DNA of 64,000 bases from Stenotrophomonas maltophilia R551-3 (GTDB lineage Bacteria; Pseudomonadota; Gammaproteobacteria; Xanthomonadales; Xanthomonadaceae): the NCBI RefSeq assembly GCF_000020665.1, contig NC_011071.1:4268501-4332500 (forward strand), in the 5' to 3' direction. Position numbers and translations under genes: made by a program. Of this stretch, positions 42,635-51,218 are shown piece after piece (positions within the stretch are counted from its first letter, which is position 1; every line of letters starts with the position of its first letter). Below the pieces are notes generated by a model, which was not told the origin of the DNA, did no database searches, and saw only the letters and a program-made list of their open reading frames with translations.

Positions 42635-43858
42635 ATGGCCCGCCCCGACCTGACCGCCCGCCTCCACGCCCAGCGCGCCCTGCGCGATGCCCAAGGCCGT
42701 CGCCGCACGCGGCGCACGGTCACCCGTCGTGATGGCGTACGCCTGGAAGTGGACGGCCAGTGGCTGACCGGCTTCTGCAGCAACGACTACCTGGGCCTGG
42801 CCCAGCAGTTCAGCGTGGTCAACGCGTTGCAGGACGCCGCCGCACGCGAAGGCGCTGGCGCCGGTGCCTCGCACCTGGTCTGTGGTCACCACGCCATGCA
42901 CGAAGCGCTGGAACGCGAAGTGGCCGAGTGGCTGGGCTATCCGCGTGCGCTGCTGTTCGGCAGTGGCTTCGCCGCCAACCTGGCGGTTCAGCAGGCACTG
43001 CTGAGCGAAGAGAACGACGTCTGCGTGCAGGACAAGCTCAACCACGCCAGCCTGCTCGATGCCACGCGGCTGGCCGGTGCACGCCTGCGCCGCTATCCGC
43101 ACCTGGATACCGAAGGTGCAATGCGTCAGCTCAAGCACGCGCCCGATGGCGCGGCCATGCTGGCCACCGACGGTGTCTTCAGCATGGATGGCGACATCGC
43201 ACCGCTGCGCGCTTTGTCGCTTGTGGCACGCCTGCAGCAGGCGCTGTTCTACGTCGATGACGCGCACGGTGTGGGCGTGGTCGGTGATGGTCGCGGCGCC
43301 GTCGCGGCCGCTGGCCTGAGCGTGGACGATGTGCCGCTGCAGCTGGTCACGCTGGGCAAGGCACTGGGCGGTTCCGGCGCGCTGGTGCTGGGCCGCGACG
43401 ACCTGATCGAGCATCTGGCCGAAACCGCACGTCCCTACATCTACACCACCGCCGTGCCACCGGCGATGGCAGCGGCGGCCCTGGAAGCAGTACGCCTGGC
43501 GCGCCGCGACCACTGGCGCCGCACCAAGCTGACCGACCTGATCGCGCTGTTCCGCAGTGAAGCGCGTCGCCATGGCCTGGACCTGATGGCTTCGGAAACG
43601 CCGATCCAGCCGCTGCTGTGCGGTGATGACCATACCGCCGTGGCGATGTCCACGGCGCTGGAACAGGCCGGCTGGCTGGTCGGTGCGATCCGCCCGCCGA
43701 CGGTGCCGGAAGGCAAGGCACGCTTGCGCGTGACGCTGTCCGCGCTGCATACGCCGGAACAGGTGCGTGGCCTGGTGGAGGCCATCGCCAACGCGCGCGA
43801 TCGCGTGACCCTGGCCGTGCGTGAAGCCGCGCCACCGCCGCTGCCCGCCTTTGCCTGA
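42635..43858 (+). CDS. bioF: 8-amino-7-oxononanoate synthase
   Basis: A 407-residue PLP enzyme condensing pimeloyl-ACP with alanine. Motifs: [44 protein letters not shown] and the PLP lysine in [13 protein letters not shown]. Start 42635 ([10 protein letters not shown]) is the usual family start. It follows bioB by 67 bases. Confidence 0.96.
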   Translation: MARPDLTARLHAQRALRDAQGRRRTRRTVTRRDGVRLEVDGQWLTGFCSNDYLGLAQQFSVVNALQDAAAREGAGAGASHLVCGHHAMHEALEREVAEWLGYPRALLFGSGFAANLAVQQALLSEENDVCVQDKLNHASLLDATRLAGARLRRYPHLDTEGAMRQLKHAPDGAAMLATDGVFSMDGDIAPLRALSLVARLQQALFYVDDAHGVGVVGDGRGAVAAAGLSVDDVPLQLVTLGKALGGSGALVLGRDDLIEHLAETARPYIYTTAVPPAMAAAALEAVRLARRDHWRRTKLTDLIALFRSEARRHGLDLMASETPIQPLLCGDDHTAVAMSTALEQAGWLVGAIRPPTVPEGKARLRVTLSALHTPEQVRGLVEAIANARDRVTLAVREAAPPPLPAFA

Positions 43859-43875
43859 GTTCCGTGTAGTTCCCC

Positions 43876-44655
43876 ATGCATATTGAAGTGACCGGCCGTG
43901 GGCCGGACCTGGTACTGATCCATGGCTGGGCCCTGCAGGGCGGTGTGTTCGCGCCGCTGGTGCAGCGCCTGGCGGACCAGTTCACCCTGCACCTGGTCGA
44001 CCTGCCCGGCCATGGTCACAGCCGCGACGACACCACGCCGCTGCGCCTGCCGTTCGTGGTCAATGCCATTGCCGCGGCCACGCCGCCGGCGGTGTGGTGT
44101 GGCTGGTCGCTGGGCGGCCTGTTCGCGCTGCATGCGGCGGCCACCCTGCCGAAGGTGCGCGGGCTGGCGATGATCGCCGCCACGCCGCGCTTCGTGCGTG
44201 GCGAAGACTGGCCGCACGCGGTGGAACCGGCGGTGTTCGAACAGTTCGGGCGCGAGCTGGCCAGCGACTTCGGTGGCACCCTGGAGCGCTTCTTGGCGCT
44301 GGACGTGATGGGCTCGGCGCACGCCCGCGAGGAGCTGCGCACATTGCGCCAGCGCCTGGTCGAGCGCGGTGCACCCACCGAGCGCGCGCTGCTGGAGGGC
44401 CTGCGGCTGCTGGAAAGCACCGACCTGCGTGGCGCGCTGCCGACGCTGGGCAAACCCAGCCTGTGGATCGCCGGCCAACGCGACCGGCTGGTCTCACCGG
44501 CAGCGATGCAGGCCGCCGCGGCACTGGCCCTGGGCGGGCAGGCGCTGACCATCGCCCACGGCGGCCATGCGCCCTTCCTCGGCCATGCCGACGAAGTGGC
44601 CGCCGCCCTGCAACACTTCGTTGCCGGCCTGTCACCGGCCGATGGCGGACAATGA
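43876..44655 (+). CDS. bioH: Pimeloyl-ACP methyl ester carboxylesterase
   Basis: A 259-residue alpha/beta hydrolase that releases pimeloyl-ACP from its methyl ester, the partner step to BioC. Motifs: LIHGWALQGGVF, LPGHGHS and the nucleophile elbow CGWSLGG with Ser78. The catalytic His is in AHGGHAPFLGH. Placed 17 bases after bioF. Confidence 0.93.
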   Translation: MHIEVTGRGPDLVLIHGWALQGGVFAPLVQRLADQFTLHLVDLPGHGHSRDDTTPLRLPFVVNAIAAATPPAVWCGWSLGGLFALHAAATLPKVRGLAMIAATPRFVRGEDWPHAVEPAVFEQFGRELASDFGGTLERFLALDVMGSAHAREELRTLRQRLVERGAPTERALLEGLRLLESTDLRGALPTLGKPSLWIAGQRDRLVSPAAMQAAAALALGGQALTIAHGGHAPFLGHADEVAAALQHFVAGLSPADGGQ

Positions 44656-44684
44656 GCGCCTTCCGAATTCCGCAGGACTGACGC

Positions 44685-45464
44685 ATGGATCTGGGTATCA
44701 ATGGCCGCTGGGCACTGGTCTGCGGCGCAAGCAAGGGGCTGGGCCTGGGCTGCGCGCGTGCGCTGGTGCGCGAGGGCGTCAACGTGGTGATCATGGCTCG
44801 TGGTGAAGCTGCGCTGCAGGTCGCCGCTGAAGAGCTGCGCGCGCTGGCCGGCGCCGCCGAGGTACGCGCGGTCGTCGCCGACGTCACCACCGAGGCCGGC
44901 CGTACCGCAGCGCTGGCCGCGTGCCCGCAGGTGGACATCCTGGTCAACAACGCCGGTGGCCCGCCGCCCGGTGATTTCCGCACCTTCGAGCGTGACGACT
45001 GGATTGCCGCGCTGGACGCCAACATGCTGGCGCCGATCGCGCTGATCCGCGCCACCGTCGACGCGATGATCGAACGCGGCTTCGGCCGCATCGTCAACAT
45101 CACCTCATCGGCGGTGAAAGCCCCGATCGACATTCTGGCGCTGTCCAATGGTGCGCGCAGTGGCCTGACCGGCTTCGTCGCCGGCCTGTCGCGCCGCACC
45201 GTGGCCCACAACGTCACCATCAACAACCTGCTGCCCGGCCAGTTCGACACCGACCGCCTGCGTGCCAACTTCGCCCACAGTGCCGGCAAGGACGGCGATG
45301 CTGGCGAAGTGGCCGAACGCCGCCGCCAGCAGATCCCCGCCGGCCGCTTCGGCACGCCGGATGAATTCGGCGCCGCCTGCGCGTTCCTTTGCAGCGCACA
45401 GGCCGGTTACCTCACCGGGCAGAACCTGCTGATCGATGGCGGCGCCTACCCCGGTACGTTCTAA
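44685..45464 (+). CDS. Short-chain dehydrogenase/reductase-like protein without the canonical active site
   Basis: A 259-residue SDR-fold protein (LVCGASKGLGLGCARAL, DILVNNAGG, IVNITSSA). The usual YxxxK catalytic motif is replaced: the aligned segment reads LALSNGARSGLTGFV, with Asn and Arg instead of Tyr and Lys. Such divergent members resemble 3-oxoacyl-ACP reductases but lack the full tetrad. It lies inside the biotin operon, between bioH and bioC, with a 12-base gap to bioC. A role in pimeloyl chain handling is possible, or it may be unrelated. Confidence 0.85.
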   Translation: MDLGINGRWALVCGASKGLGLGCARALVREGVNVVIMARGEAALQVAAEELRALAGAAEVRAVVADVTTEAGRTAALAACPQVDILVNNAGGPPPGDFRTFERDDWIAALDANMLAPIALIRATVDAMIERGFGRIVNITSSAVKAPIDILALSNGARSGLTGFVAGLSRRTVAHNVTINNLLPGQFDTDRLRANFAHSAGKDGDAGEVAERRRQQIPAGRFGTPDEFGAACAFLCSAQAGYLTGQNLLIDGGAYPGTF

Positions 45465-45476
45465 GAGACTTTCGCA

Positions 45477-46361
45477 ATGCCGTCCCACTTCGATGCCCGC
45501 CATGTCCGCCGCGCGTTCGCCCGCGCCGCCAACAGCTATGACGCCGCCGCCGCCCTGCAGCGCGAGGTGCAGTCGCGGCTGATCGAATCGCTGGACTACC
45601 TGGAGGCACGCAAGCCCGAGGTGGTGCTGGACATCGGTGCCGGTACCGGACACGCCAGCGCGCTGATGAAGAAGCGCTGGCCGAAGGCGCAGGTGATCGC
45701 GCTGGACGTGGCGCTGCCGATGCTGGACCAGGCCAAGCGCCAGGCCGGCTGGTGGAAGCCGTTCCAGCGCCTGTGCGGTGACGCCGCCGCGCTGCCGCTG
45801 GCCGACAACAGCGTGGACGTGATCTTCAGCAACCTGTGCCTGCAGTGGGTGGACGACCTGCCGGCGGTGTTCGCCGGGTTCCGTCGCGTACTCAAGCCGG
45901 GCGGCCTGCTGGTGTGTTCCACCTTCGGCCCGGAAACGCTGGTCGAGCTCAACGAAGCATTCGCCGCTGCCGATGACCGCCCGCACGTGAGCCGCTTCGC
46001 GCAGATCGCCCAGTTCGGCGATGCGCTGATGATGGCCGGCTTCCGCGACCCGGTGCTGGACCGCGACCTGTTCACCCTGACCTACGACGACCTGCCGTCG
46101 CTGATGCGCGAACTGCGTGCGATGGGCGCGACCAATGCCCGCGTCGACCGCCGCCACACGCTGACCGGGCGTGGCCGCTTCGCTGCTGCTGCGGCCGCCT
46201 ACGAGCCGATGCGCCGCGCCGACGGCAAGCTGCCGAGCAGTTGGGAGGTGATCTATGCCCACGCCTGGGCGCCGGACCCGGGCGCGCCGATCCGCGAAGG
46301 TGGGCATGACGTGGCATCGGTGCCGGTGTCGGCGATTCCGATCCGGCGCAGGCAGACCTGA
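45477..46361 (+). CDS. bioC: Malonyl-ACP O-methyltransferase
   Basis: A 294-residue SAM-dependent methyltransferase that starts pimelate synthesis by methylating malonyl-ACP. Motifs: RRAFARAANSYDAAAALQ at the N-terminus, the SAM-binding VVLDIGAGTGHASALM, IALDVALPML and SNLCLQWVDDL, all typical of BioC. Last biotin gene, followed by a SMAG repeat. Confidence 0.94.
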   Translation: MPSHFDARHVRRAFARAANSYDAAAALQREVQSRLIESLDYLEARKPEVVLDIGAGTGHASALMKKRWPKAQVIALDVALPMLDQAKRQAGWWKPFQRLCGDAAALPLADNSVDVIFSNLCLQWVDDLPAVFAGFRRVLKPGGLLVCSTFGPETLVELNEAFAAADDRPHVSRFAQIAQFGDALMMAGFRDPVLDRDLFTLTYDDLPSLMRELRAMGATNARVDRRHTLTGRGRFAAAAAAYEPMRRADGKLPSSWEVIYAHAWAPDPGAPIREGGHDVASVPVSAIPIRRRQT

Positions 46362-46368
46362 TCGTCCG

Positions 46369-46439
46369 GTAGTGCCGGCCGCTGGCCGGCAACCTAATGA
46401 TTCCATGGTGGGCATCTGCCGGCCAGCGGCCGGCACTAC
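46369..46439. repeat. SMAG (GTAG) repeat dimer after bioC
   Basis: GTAG at 46369 to CTAC at 46436-46439, enclosing GCCGGCCGCTGGCCGGC and its inverted partner, the same sequence class as the array at 14771. Confidence 0.88.
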
Positions 46440-46469
46440 CGCATGCCACGCCGTACGCGAATCGCTCTG

Positions 46470-46493
46470 GTAGGTGCCAACCTTGGTTGGCAC
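46470..46493. terminator. GTAG-linked hairpin between convergent bioC and ydcF-like genes
   Basis: GTAG at 46470 followed by the perfect 9-bp stem GTGCCAACC TT GGTTGGCAC (46474-46493). A related GCCAAC/GTTGGC palindrome is found at 4982. Confidence 0.65.
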
Positions 46494-46515
46494 TCACCCA
46501 AGGCAGTCTTCCGCC

Positions 46516-47148
46516 TCAGGTATTGGCCGGCGAACTCAGCGGCGGGCGCACCAGATCGCGGTGGAAGAAGTAGATCTCCTGCACCAGGAAGCGCCAGCTG
46601 GTGTGGAAGCTGCGGAAGCGCGTGCTGGGCGTGGACGAGGCCAGCGCGTCGATCCCCAGTGCCTTGCTCAGGCGCAGCGCGCGCGCCATGTGCAGCGGGT
46701 CACTGACAATGATCACCCGGTGCAGGTCACGCTGCTCCATCAACCGCTTGGCTTCGACCAGATTCTGCACGGTGTTGCGCGAGGCGGTCTCGATCAGGAT
46801 CGCATCGTCCGGGATGCCGTGCTTGAGCGCGTAGCGTCGCGCCACCTGTGATTCGGAAAAGCGTGCACCGGTGCCGCCATAGCCACCGGTGAAGATCAGC
46901 AGCGGCGCGTAGCGGGCCTCGTACAGGTCCAGGCCATGGCGGATGCGTTCTTCGAACACCGGTGATGGCTTGGCGTCATAGGCCGCCGCACCCAGCACGA
47001 TGATGGCGTCGGCCTTGGCGGCCTGGTCGCGTTCACCAACCCACACGATCCACGCGGTCACGCCCAGCAGCCAGATCACCAGCAGGACAAACAGCCGCCA
47101 CAGCCAGCCCAGCAGGCCGGTGCGATGCCGCTGCCGGTCGCGGCTCAC
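46516..47148 (-). CDS. YdcF-like (DUF218) membrane protein
   Basis: A 210-residue protein with one N-terminal membrane segment (LWRLFVLLVIWLLGVTAWIVW) and a DUF218 domain: DAIIVLGAAAYDAKPSP, IFTGGYGGTG, ETASRNTVQNLVEAK and VIIVSDPLHMARALR. DUF218 proteins (YdcF, SanA, ElyC) act in envelope or nucleotide-related processes. The start is a GTG at 47148, overlapping the dehydratase stop by four bases. Confidence 0.87.
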   Translation of the reverse strand: MSRDRQRHRTGLLGWLWRLFVLLVIWLLGVTAWIVWVGERDQAAKADAIIVLGAAAYDAKPSPVFEERIRHGLDLYEARYAPLLIFTGGYGGTGARFSESQVARRYALKHGIPDDAILIETASRNTVQNLVEAKRLMEQRDLHRVIIVSDPLHMARALRLSKALGIDALASSTPSTRFRSFHTSWRFLVQEIYFFHRDLVRPPLSSPANT

Positions 47149-48107
47149 GGCGCCCCCCAGCGCAGCGCTGGCAGGTCGACGTTGCCGCCGGACAGCACCA
47201 GCCCGACGCGCAGCCCTGCAAAGCGCTCAGGTTGCGCCAGCACTGCGGCCAGCACGGTGGCCGAGGACGGTTCGACCACCTGCTTGAGGACCTCCCACAA
47301 CAGGCGCATCGCGGCCATTGTCGCCACGTCGTCGACCACGATCACCTCGGCGCCGGCCGCGCGCAGCAGCGCGAAGTTGGGTGCGCCGATCAGGGTGCGC
47401 AGTCCATCGCAGATCGTGTCCGGGGTGAACGCGCCCAGACGCTCGCCTGCAGCCAGCGAGCGCGCGGTGTCATCGGCGCCGGCCGGTTCGGCCAGCACCA
47501 GCCGGGTCTGCGGGCTGGCGTGCTGCAGGGCCAGCGCAGTGCCGCTGGCGAGGCCGCCGCCGCCCACCGGCACCACCAGCACGTCGAACGGGCCGTCGCT
47601 GTGCAGCAGTTCCAGGGCAGCAGTGCCCTGCCCGGCCATCACCGCCGGATCGGTATAGGGGTGGACCAGGGTCGCGCCGGTATCGGCCTGCACCTTGGCG
47701 CAGGTGGCTTCACGGTCGGCGATGGTCGCCGGGCAGTGCCAGAGCGTGGCGCCATGCCGGGCAATATTGGCCAGCTTGGCCGCCACCGCGCCTTCCGGCA
47801 CCACCACATGGCAGGGAATGCCCCGGGTGCGCGCGGCCAGCGCCAGCGCGGCGCCATGGTTGCCGGAGGAATGGGTCACCACGCCGGCACCGGCGCGGCC
47901 GGCATCCAGCGACCACACCGCATTGCAGGCACCGCGGAACTTGAACGCGCCACCACGCTGAAGGTGCTCGGCCTTGAAGGCCAGCTGTGCCCCGGCCAGC
48001 GCATCGAGCGTGTGCGAGCGCAGCACCGGGGTCACGCTGGCATGCGGGGCGATCCTCGCGGCAGCAAGCAGGACGTCGTCGGCGCGGGGCAACAGTGAAT
48101 CGCTCAT
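47145..48107 (-). CDS. Threonine/serine dehydratase-like PLP enzyme (serine racemase family)
   Basis: A 320-residue fold type II PLP enzyme. PLP lysine in GGAFKFRGA, the SSGNHGAALALAA substrate loop, the glycine-rich phosphate cup VPVGGGGLASGTAL, and a C-terminal SGGNVD. The length of 320 without an ACT domain fits catabolic threonine dehydratase, serine racemase or threo-3-hydroxyaspartate ammonia-lyase. Sequence does not decide between them. Translationally coupled to the YdcF-like gene. Confidence 0.87.
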   Translation of the reverse strand: MSDSLLPRADDVLLAAARIAPHASVTPVLRSHTLDALAGAQLAFKAEHLQRGGAFKFRGACNAVWSLDAGRAGAGVVTHSSGNHGAALALAARTRGIPCHVVVPEGAVAAKLANIARHGATLWHCPATIADREATCAKVQADTGATLVHPYTDPAVMAGQGTAALELLHSDGPFDVLVVPVGGGGLASGTALALQHASPQTRLVLAEPAGADDTARSLAAGERLGAFTPDTICDGLRTLIGAPNFALLRAAGAEVIVVDDVATMAAMRLLWEVLKQVVEPSSATVLAAVLAQPERFAGLRVGLVLSGGNVDLPALRWGAP

Positions 48108-48266
48108 GACGCAAGATTAACGTATGCCCCCGCGCTGGCGACCGGGGCACAGGTCATGCCAGCATGCGGGCCTTCACCTCCATTCATCCTGGCCGGTGGA
48201 ATTAAGGGTCGATTCAATGCCCGCGCACGAAGCTGACTGCACACCCGTCCTCTGGGGGGACCCACC

Positions 48267-48752
48267 ATGAAAACGCGCTTGATGCTTGCCGGTGGCCTGA
48301 TGCTGGCCCTGACCGGCTGCACCACCTACGACTACGTCGGCGGTGGCCGCGGTGGCGGCTACTACCACGGTGCGCCGTCGGTGGAATACCGCTACCCGGC
48401 CGGCTATCCCTACAACTCCGGCTACCCGTACTACGGCGGCTATGGCGGTTACTACGGTGGCTACGGCAATCCGTACTACTCGCGCCCGATCTACCGCCCG
48501 CCGCACAACCACCGCCCGCCGCCGCGTCCGGGCAATGGCGGCGAGAACCGTCCGCCGCCGTCGCGCCCGTCCTACAACGGTGGTTCGCCGTGGCGGAACA
48601 TGGATTCGATGCGACGCCCGCCGCAGTCCAACGTGCAGCCGTCGGCGCCCCCGCCGCAGGCCCGTCCGGCGCCGGCGCCGAGCGCACCGAGGATGAACGG
48701 TTCCCCCTGGCGCAACATGGATCGTGGGACGCAGCGCACAGTTGAGCGCTGA
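48267..48752 (+). CDS. Gly/Tyr/Pro-rich lipoprotein with repeated PWRNMD motif
   Basis: A 161-residue lipoprotein (lipobox LALTGC at residue 18). The middle is rich in YGGYGG and YPYY repeats, followed by a Pro/Arg-rich disordered stretch. The motif NGGSPWRNMDSM near residue 107 recurs as MNGSPWRNMDRG near residue 142. Tyr/Gly-rich surface lipoproteins of this kind are common in xanthomonads without a known role. ATG 48267 follows a GGGGGG run. It is monocistronic, with strong hairpins downstream. Confidence 0.75.
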   Translation: MKTRLMLAGGLMLALTGCTTYDYVGGGRGGGYYHGAPSVEYRYPAGYPYNSGYPYYGGYGGYYGGYGNPYYSRPIYRPPHNHRPPPRPGNGGENRPPPSRPSYNGGSPWRNMDSMRRPPQSNVQPSAPPPQARPAPAPSAPRMNGSPWRNMDRGTQRTVER

Positions 48753-48801
48753 ACCGTCTTGCATTTCACACGGTCTAAGCCGCAATCTACGGGGATGGTG
48801 A

Positions 48802-48957
48802 CGGCCCGCGTCACAAAGTGACAAAAACGACACGGGCCGCCGCAAAAAGCTCTACGTCGATATCCGACAGGAACATCTGGATCCCCCCTGTTCCGGCCCT
48901 GTCGGATGTCGGCACCTCTGAAGGCAGACGGCCCCGCAATGCGGGGCCGTTTGTTTT
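48802..48957 (+). ncRNA. Candidate small RNA with C-rich loop, upstream of mnmG
   Basis: The 492-base gap 48753-49244 holds no convincing gene but contains ordered secondary structure on the plus strand. CGGCCCGCGTC (48802) pairs with GACACGGGCCG (48829), with GTCAC AAA GTGAC nested at 48810. A second hairpin pairs ATCCGACA(GG) at 48862 with TGTCGGAT at 48900 and carries a loop containing CCCCCC. A Rho-independent terminator ends at 48957. C-rich loops that pair with ribosome-binding sites are known from Xanthomonas sRNA sX13. Promoter boxes are not clear. Inference from structure only. Confidence 0.5.
48928..48957 (+). terminator. Rho-independent terminator
   Basis: A perfect 10-bp stem ACGGCCCCGC AAT GCGGGGCCGT followed by TTGTTTT. 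A textbook plus-strand terminator that could end the lipoprotein transcript or a small RNA. Confidence 0.85.
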
Positions 48958-48978
48958 GGGGCCTTTCCCGGCGACCCC

Positions 48979-49016
48979 AAAAAAACAGGGCCGGACAGTC
49001 CCCCGACTGCCGGCCC
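48979..49016 (-). terminator. Rho-independent terminator on the minus strand
   Basis: On the minus strand GGGCCGG-CAGT (49016-49006) pairs with ACTG-CCGGCCC side 48999-48988, loop CGGGGG, one bulged base, followed after TG by TTTTTTT (48985-48979). It implies a transcript read leftward from within 49017-49240, where no minus-strand gene is seen. Confidence 0.65.
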
Positions 49017-49244
49017 CCTGCTCCCCCACCATGCGCCTGTACCGGCCCCTGTTCCAATTCCGGTCACGGGCGCCTACGGCGCCAGCCACGGTGGGTGCTA
49101 TTGGGTTATCTGCAAAAATCCTGCCAACTTTAGGGCTGATTTCGACGCCGGGCGGCTGGCGACGTCGTCCCGGCCCGGAATGGCGCTAAAATCGCCACCC
49201 CGGCGCCGCCCCCGGCCGCGCCCGCCCCCAGCTGAACAGCACCC

Positions 49245-51134
49245 ATGAACCCGTCCTTCCATCGTTACGACGTCATCGCCATCGGCGGTGGCCACGCTGG
49301 CACCGAAGCCGCGCTGGCCGCGGCCCGCACCGGCGTGCGCACCCTGCTGCTGACCCACAACATCGAAACGGTGGGCGCGATGAGCTGCAACCCGGCCATC
49401 GGTGGCATCGGCAAGGGCCACCTGGTCAAGGAAATCGACGCCCTGGGCGGTGCGATGGCGCATGCCGCCGACCGCGCCGGCATCCAGTGGCGCACGCTCA
49501 ACGCCTCCAAGGGTCCGGCCGTGCGTGCCACCCGCTGCCAGGCCGACCGCAACCTGTACCGCATGGCGATCCGCGCGATCGTTGAAGGCGAGGCCAACCT
49601 GACCGTGTTCCAGGCCGCCGTCGATGACCTGGTCATCGAAGGCGACGCCGTGCGCGGGGTCATCACCCAGACCGGCCTGCGTTTCGACGCCGAAGCGGTG
49701 GTGCTGACCGCCGGCACCTTCCTGGCCGGCAAGATCCATGTCGGGCCGACCCAGTACGCCGCCGGCCGCATGGGCGACCCGCCGGCCACCACGCTGGCCG
49801 CGCGCCTGCGCGAGCGCCCGTTCCAGGTCGACCGCCTGAAGACCGGCACGCCGCCGCGCATCGATGGCCGCTCGCTGGACTACAGCGTGATGGACGAGCA
49901 GCCCGGCGATTCGCCGCGTCCGGTGATGTCCTTCCTCGGCTCTGTGGACGAGCATCCGCAGCAGGTCAGCTGCTGGATCACCCACACCACCGAACAGACC
50001 CACCAGATCATCCGCGACGCGCTGCACCGCTCGCCGCTGTACAGCGGCCAGATCGAAGGCATCGGTCCGCGCTACTGCCCGTCCATCGAAGACAAGGTGG
50101 TGCGCTTCGCCGAGAAAGCCAGCCACCAGATCTTCGTCGAACCCGAAGGCTTGGGCATCGTCGAGATCTATCCCAACGGCATCTCCACCTCGCTGCCGTT
50201 CGACGTGCAGCTGGAGATGGTGCGCAGCATCCGCGGTTTCGAGAACGCGCACATCACCCGTCCCGGCTATGCGATCGAGTACGACTTCTTCGATCCACGC
50301 GGGCTGAAGGCCTCGCTGGAAACCAAGCTGGTCAACGGCCTGTTCTTCGCCGGCCAGATCAACGGCACCACCGGCTATGAAGAAGCGGCCGCGCAGGGCC
50401 TGCTGGCCGGCCTCAACGCCGCACGCCAGGTGCGCGGGCTGGACGGCTGGTGCCCGCGCCGCGACGAGGCGTACCTGGGCGTACTGGTGGATGACCTGAT
50501 CACCCACGGCACCAACGAGCCGTACCGCATGTTCACCAGCCGCGCCGAGTACCGGCTGCAGCTGCGCGAAGACAACGCCGACCAGCGCCTGACCCCGGTC
50601 GGCCGCGGGATGGGCCTGGTCGATGATCGCCGCTGGAGCGCGTTCGAGACCAAGCAGGCGGCGGTGGACGCCGAGCGTGCACGCCTGGGCGCGCTTTGGG
50701 CGACCCCGGCCAATGCACTGGGCCGCGAAGTGAACGAAACACTGGGCGTGGCGGTCAGCCGCGAAACCAACGTGCTGGACCTGATCAAGCGCCCCGAGCT
50801 GGATTACGCCGCGCTGATGCAGGTGCCTTCGCTGGGCCCGGCGGTGGCCGATGGCAAGGTGGCCGAGCAGGTGGAGATCGGCGTGAAGTACGCCGGTTAC
50901 CTGGACCGCCAGCGCGAGGAGATCGAGCGCCAGCAGCGGCACGAAGCCACGCCGATCGCTGAAGCCTTCGATTACGCGACGGTGCGCGGGCTGTCGGCCG
51001 AAGCGCTGCAGAAGCTGGAGCGCGTACGCCCGCAGACCATCGGCCAGGCACAGCGCATTCCGGGCATGACCCCGGCAGCGATCTCGCTGCTGCTGGTGCA
51101 CCTGGAACGCGCACGCCGGGGACGCGTGGCGTAA
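49245..51134 (+). CDS. mnmG: tRNA uridine-5-carboxymethylaminomethyl(34) synthesis enzyme
   Basis: A 629-residue FAD enzyme (GidA/MnmG) that with MnmE modifies U34 of tRNAs reading split codon boxes. FAD motif [22 protein letters not shown] split as usual, [47 protein letters not shown] and the C-terminal helical MnmE-binding domain with [16 protein letters not shown] are all present. Length is standard. The gene is monocistronic and ends at a SMAG dimer. Confidence 0.97.
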   Translation: MNPSFHRYDVIAIGGGHAGTEAALAAARTGVRTLLLTHNIETVGAMSCNPAIGGIGKGHLVKEIDALGGAMAHAADRAGIQWRTLNASKGPAVRATRCQADRNLYRMAIRAIVEGEANLTVFQAAVDDLVIEGDAVRGVITQTGLRFDAEAVVLTAGTFLAGKIHVGPTQYAAGRMGDPPATTLAARLRERPFQVDRLKTGTPPRIDGRSLDYSVMDEQPGDSPRPVMSFLGSVDEHPQQVSCWITHTTEQTHQIIRDALHRSPLYSGQIEGIGPRYCPSIEDKVVRFAEKASHQIFVEPEGLGIVEIYPNGISTSLPFDVQLEMVRSIRGFENAHITRPGYAIEYDFFDPRGLKASLETKLVNGLFFAGQINGTTGYEEAAAQGLLAGLNAARQVRGLDGWCPRRDEAYLGVLVDDLITHGTNEPYRMFTSRAEYRLQLREDNADQRLTPVGRGMGLVDDRRWSAFETKQAAVDAERARLGALWATPANALGREVNETLGVAVSRETNVLDLIKRPELDYAALMQVPSLGPAVADGKVAEQVEIGVKYAGYLDRQREEIERQQRHEATPIAEAFDYATVRGLSAEALQKLERVRPQTIGQAQRIPGMTPAAISLLLVHLERARRGRVA

Positions 51135-51142
51135 AGCGTGTG

Positions 51143-51210
51143 GTAGCGCCGGGCCATGCCCGGCGAGCGCAGCGGTACGCGAAAATCCGCCGGGCATGGC
51201 CCGGCGCTAC
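51143..51210. repeat. SMAG (GTAG) repeat dimer between mnmG and smeC
   Basis: GTAG (51143) with GCGCCGGGC ATGCCCGGCG, then GCCGGGCATGGCCCGGCG and CTAC (51207-51210). Placed between two convergent genes. Confidence 0.88.
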
Positions 51211-51218
51211 CGCACGCG

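Noticed and set aside
48811..49089. Small frames in the gap before mnmG
   Set aside because: They run across strong terminator hairpins on both strands, have no ribosome sites and no motifs.
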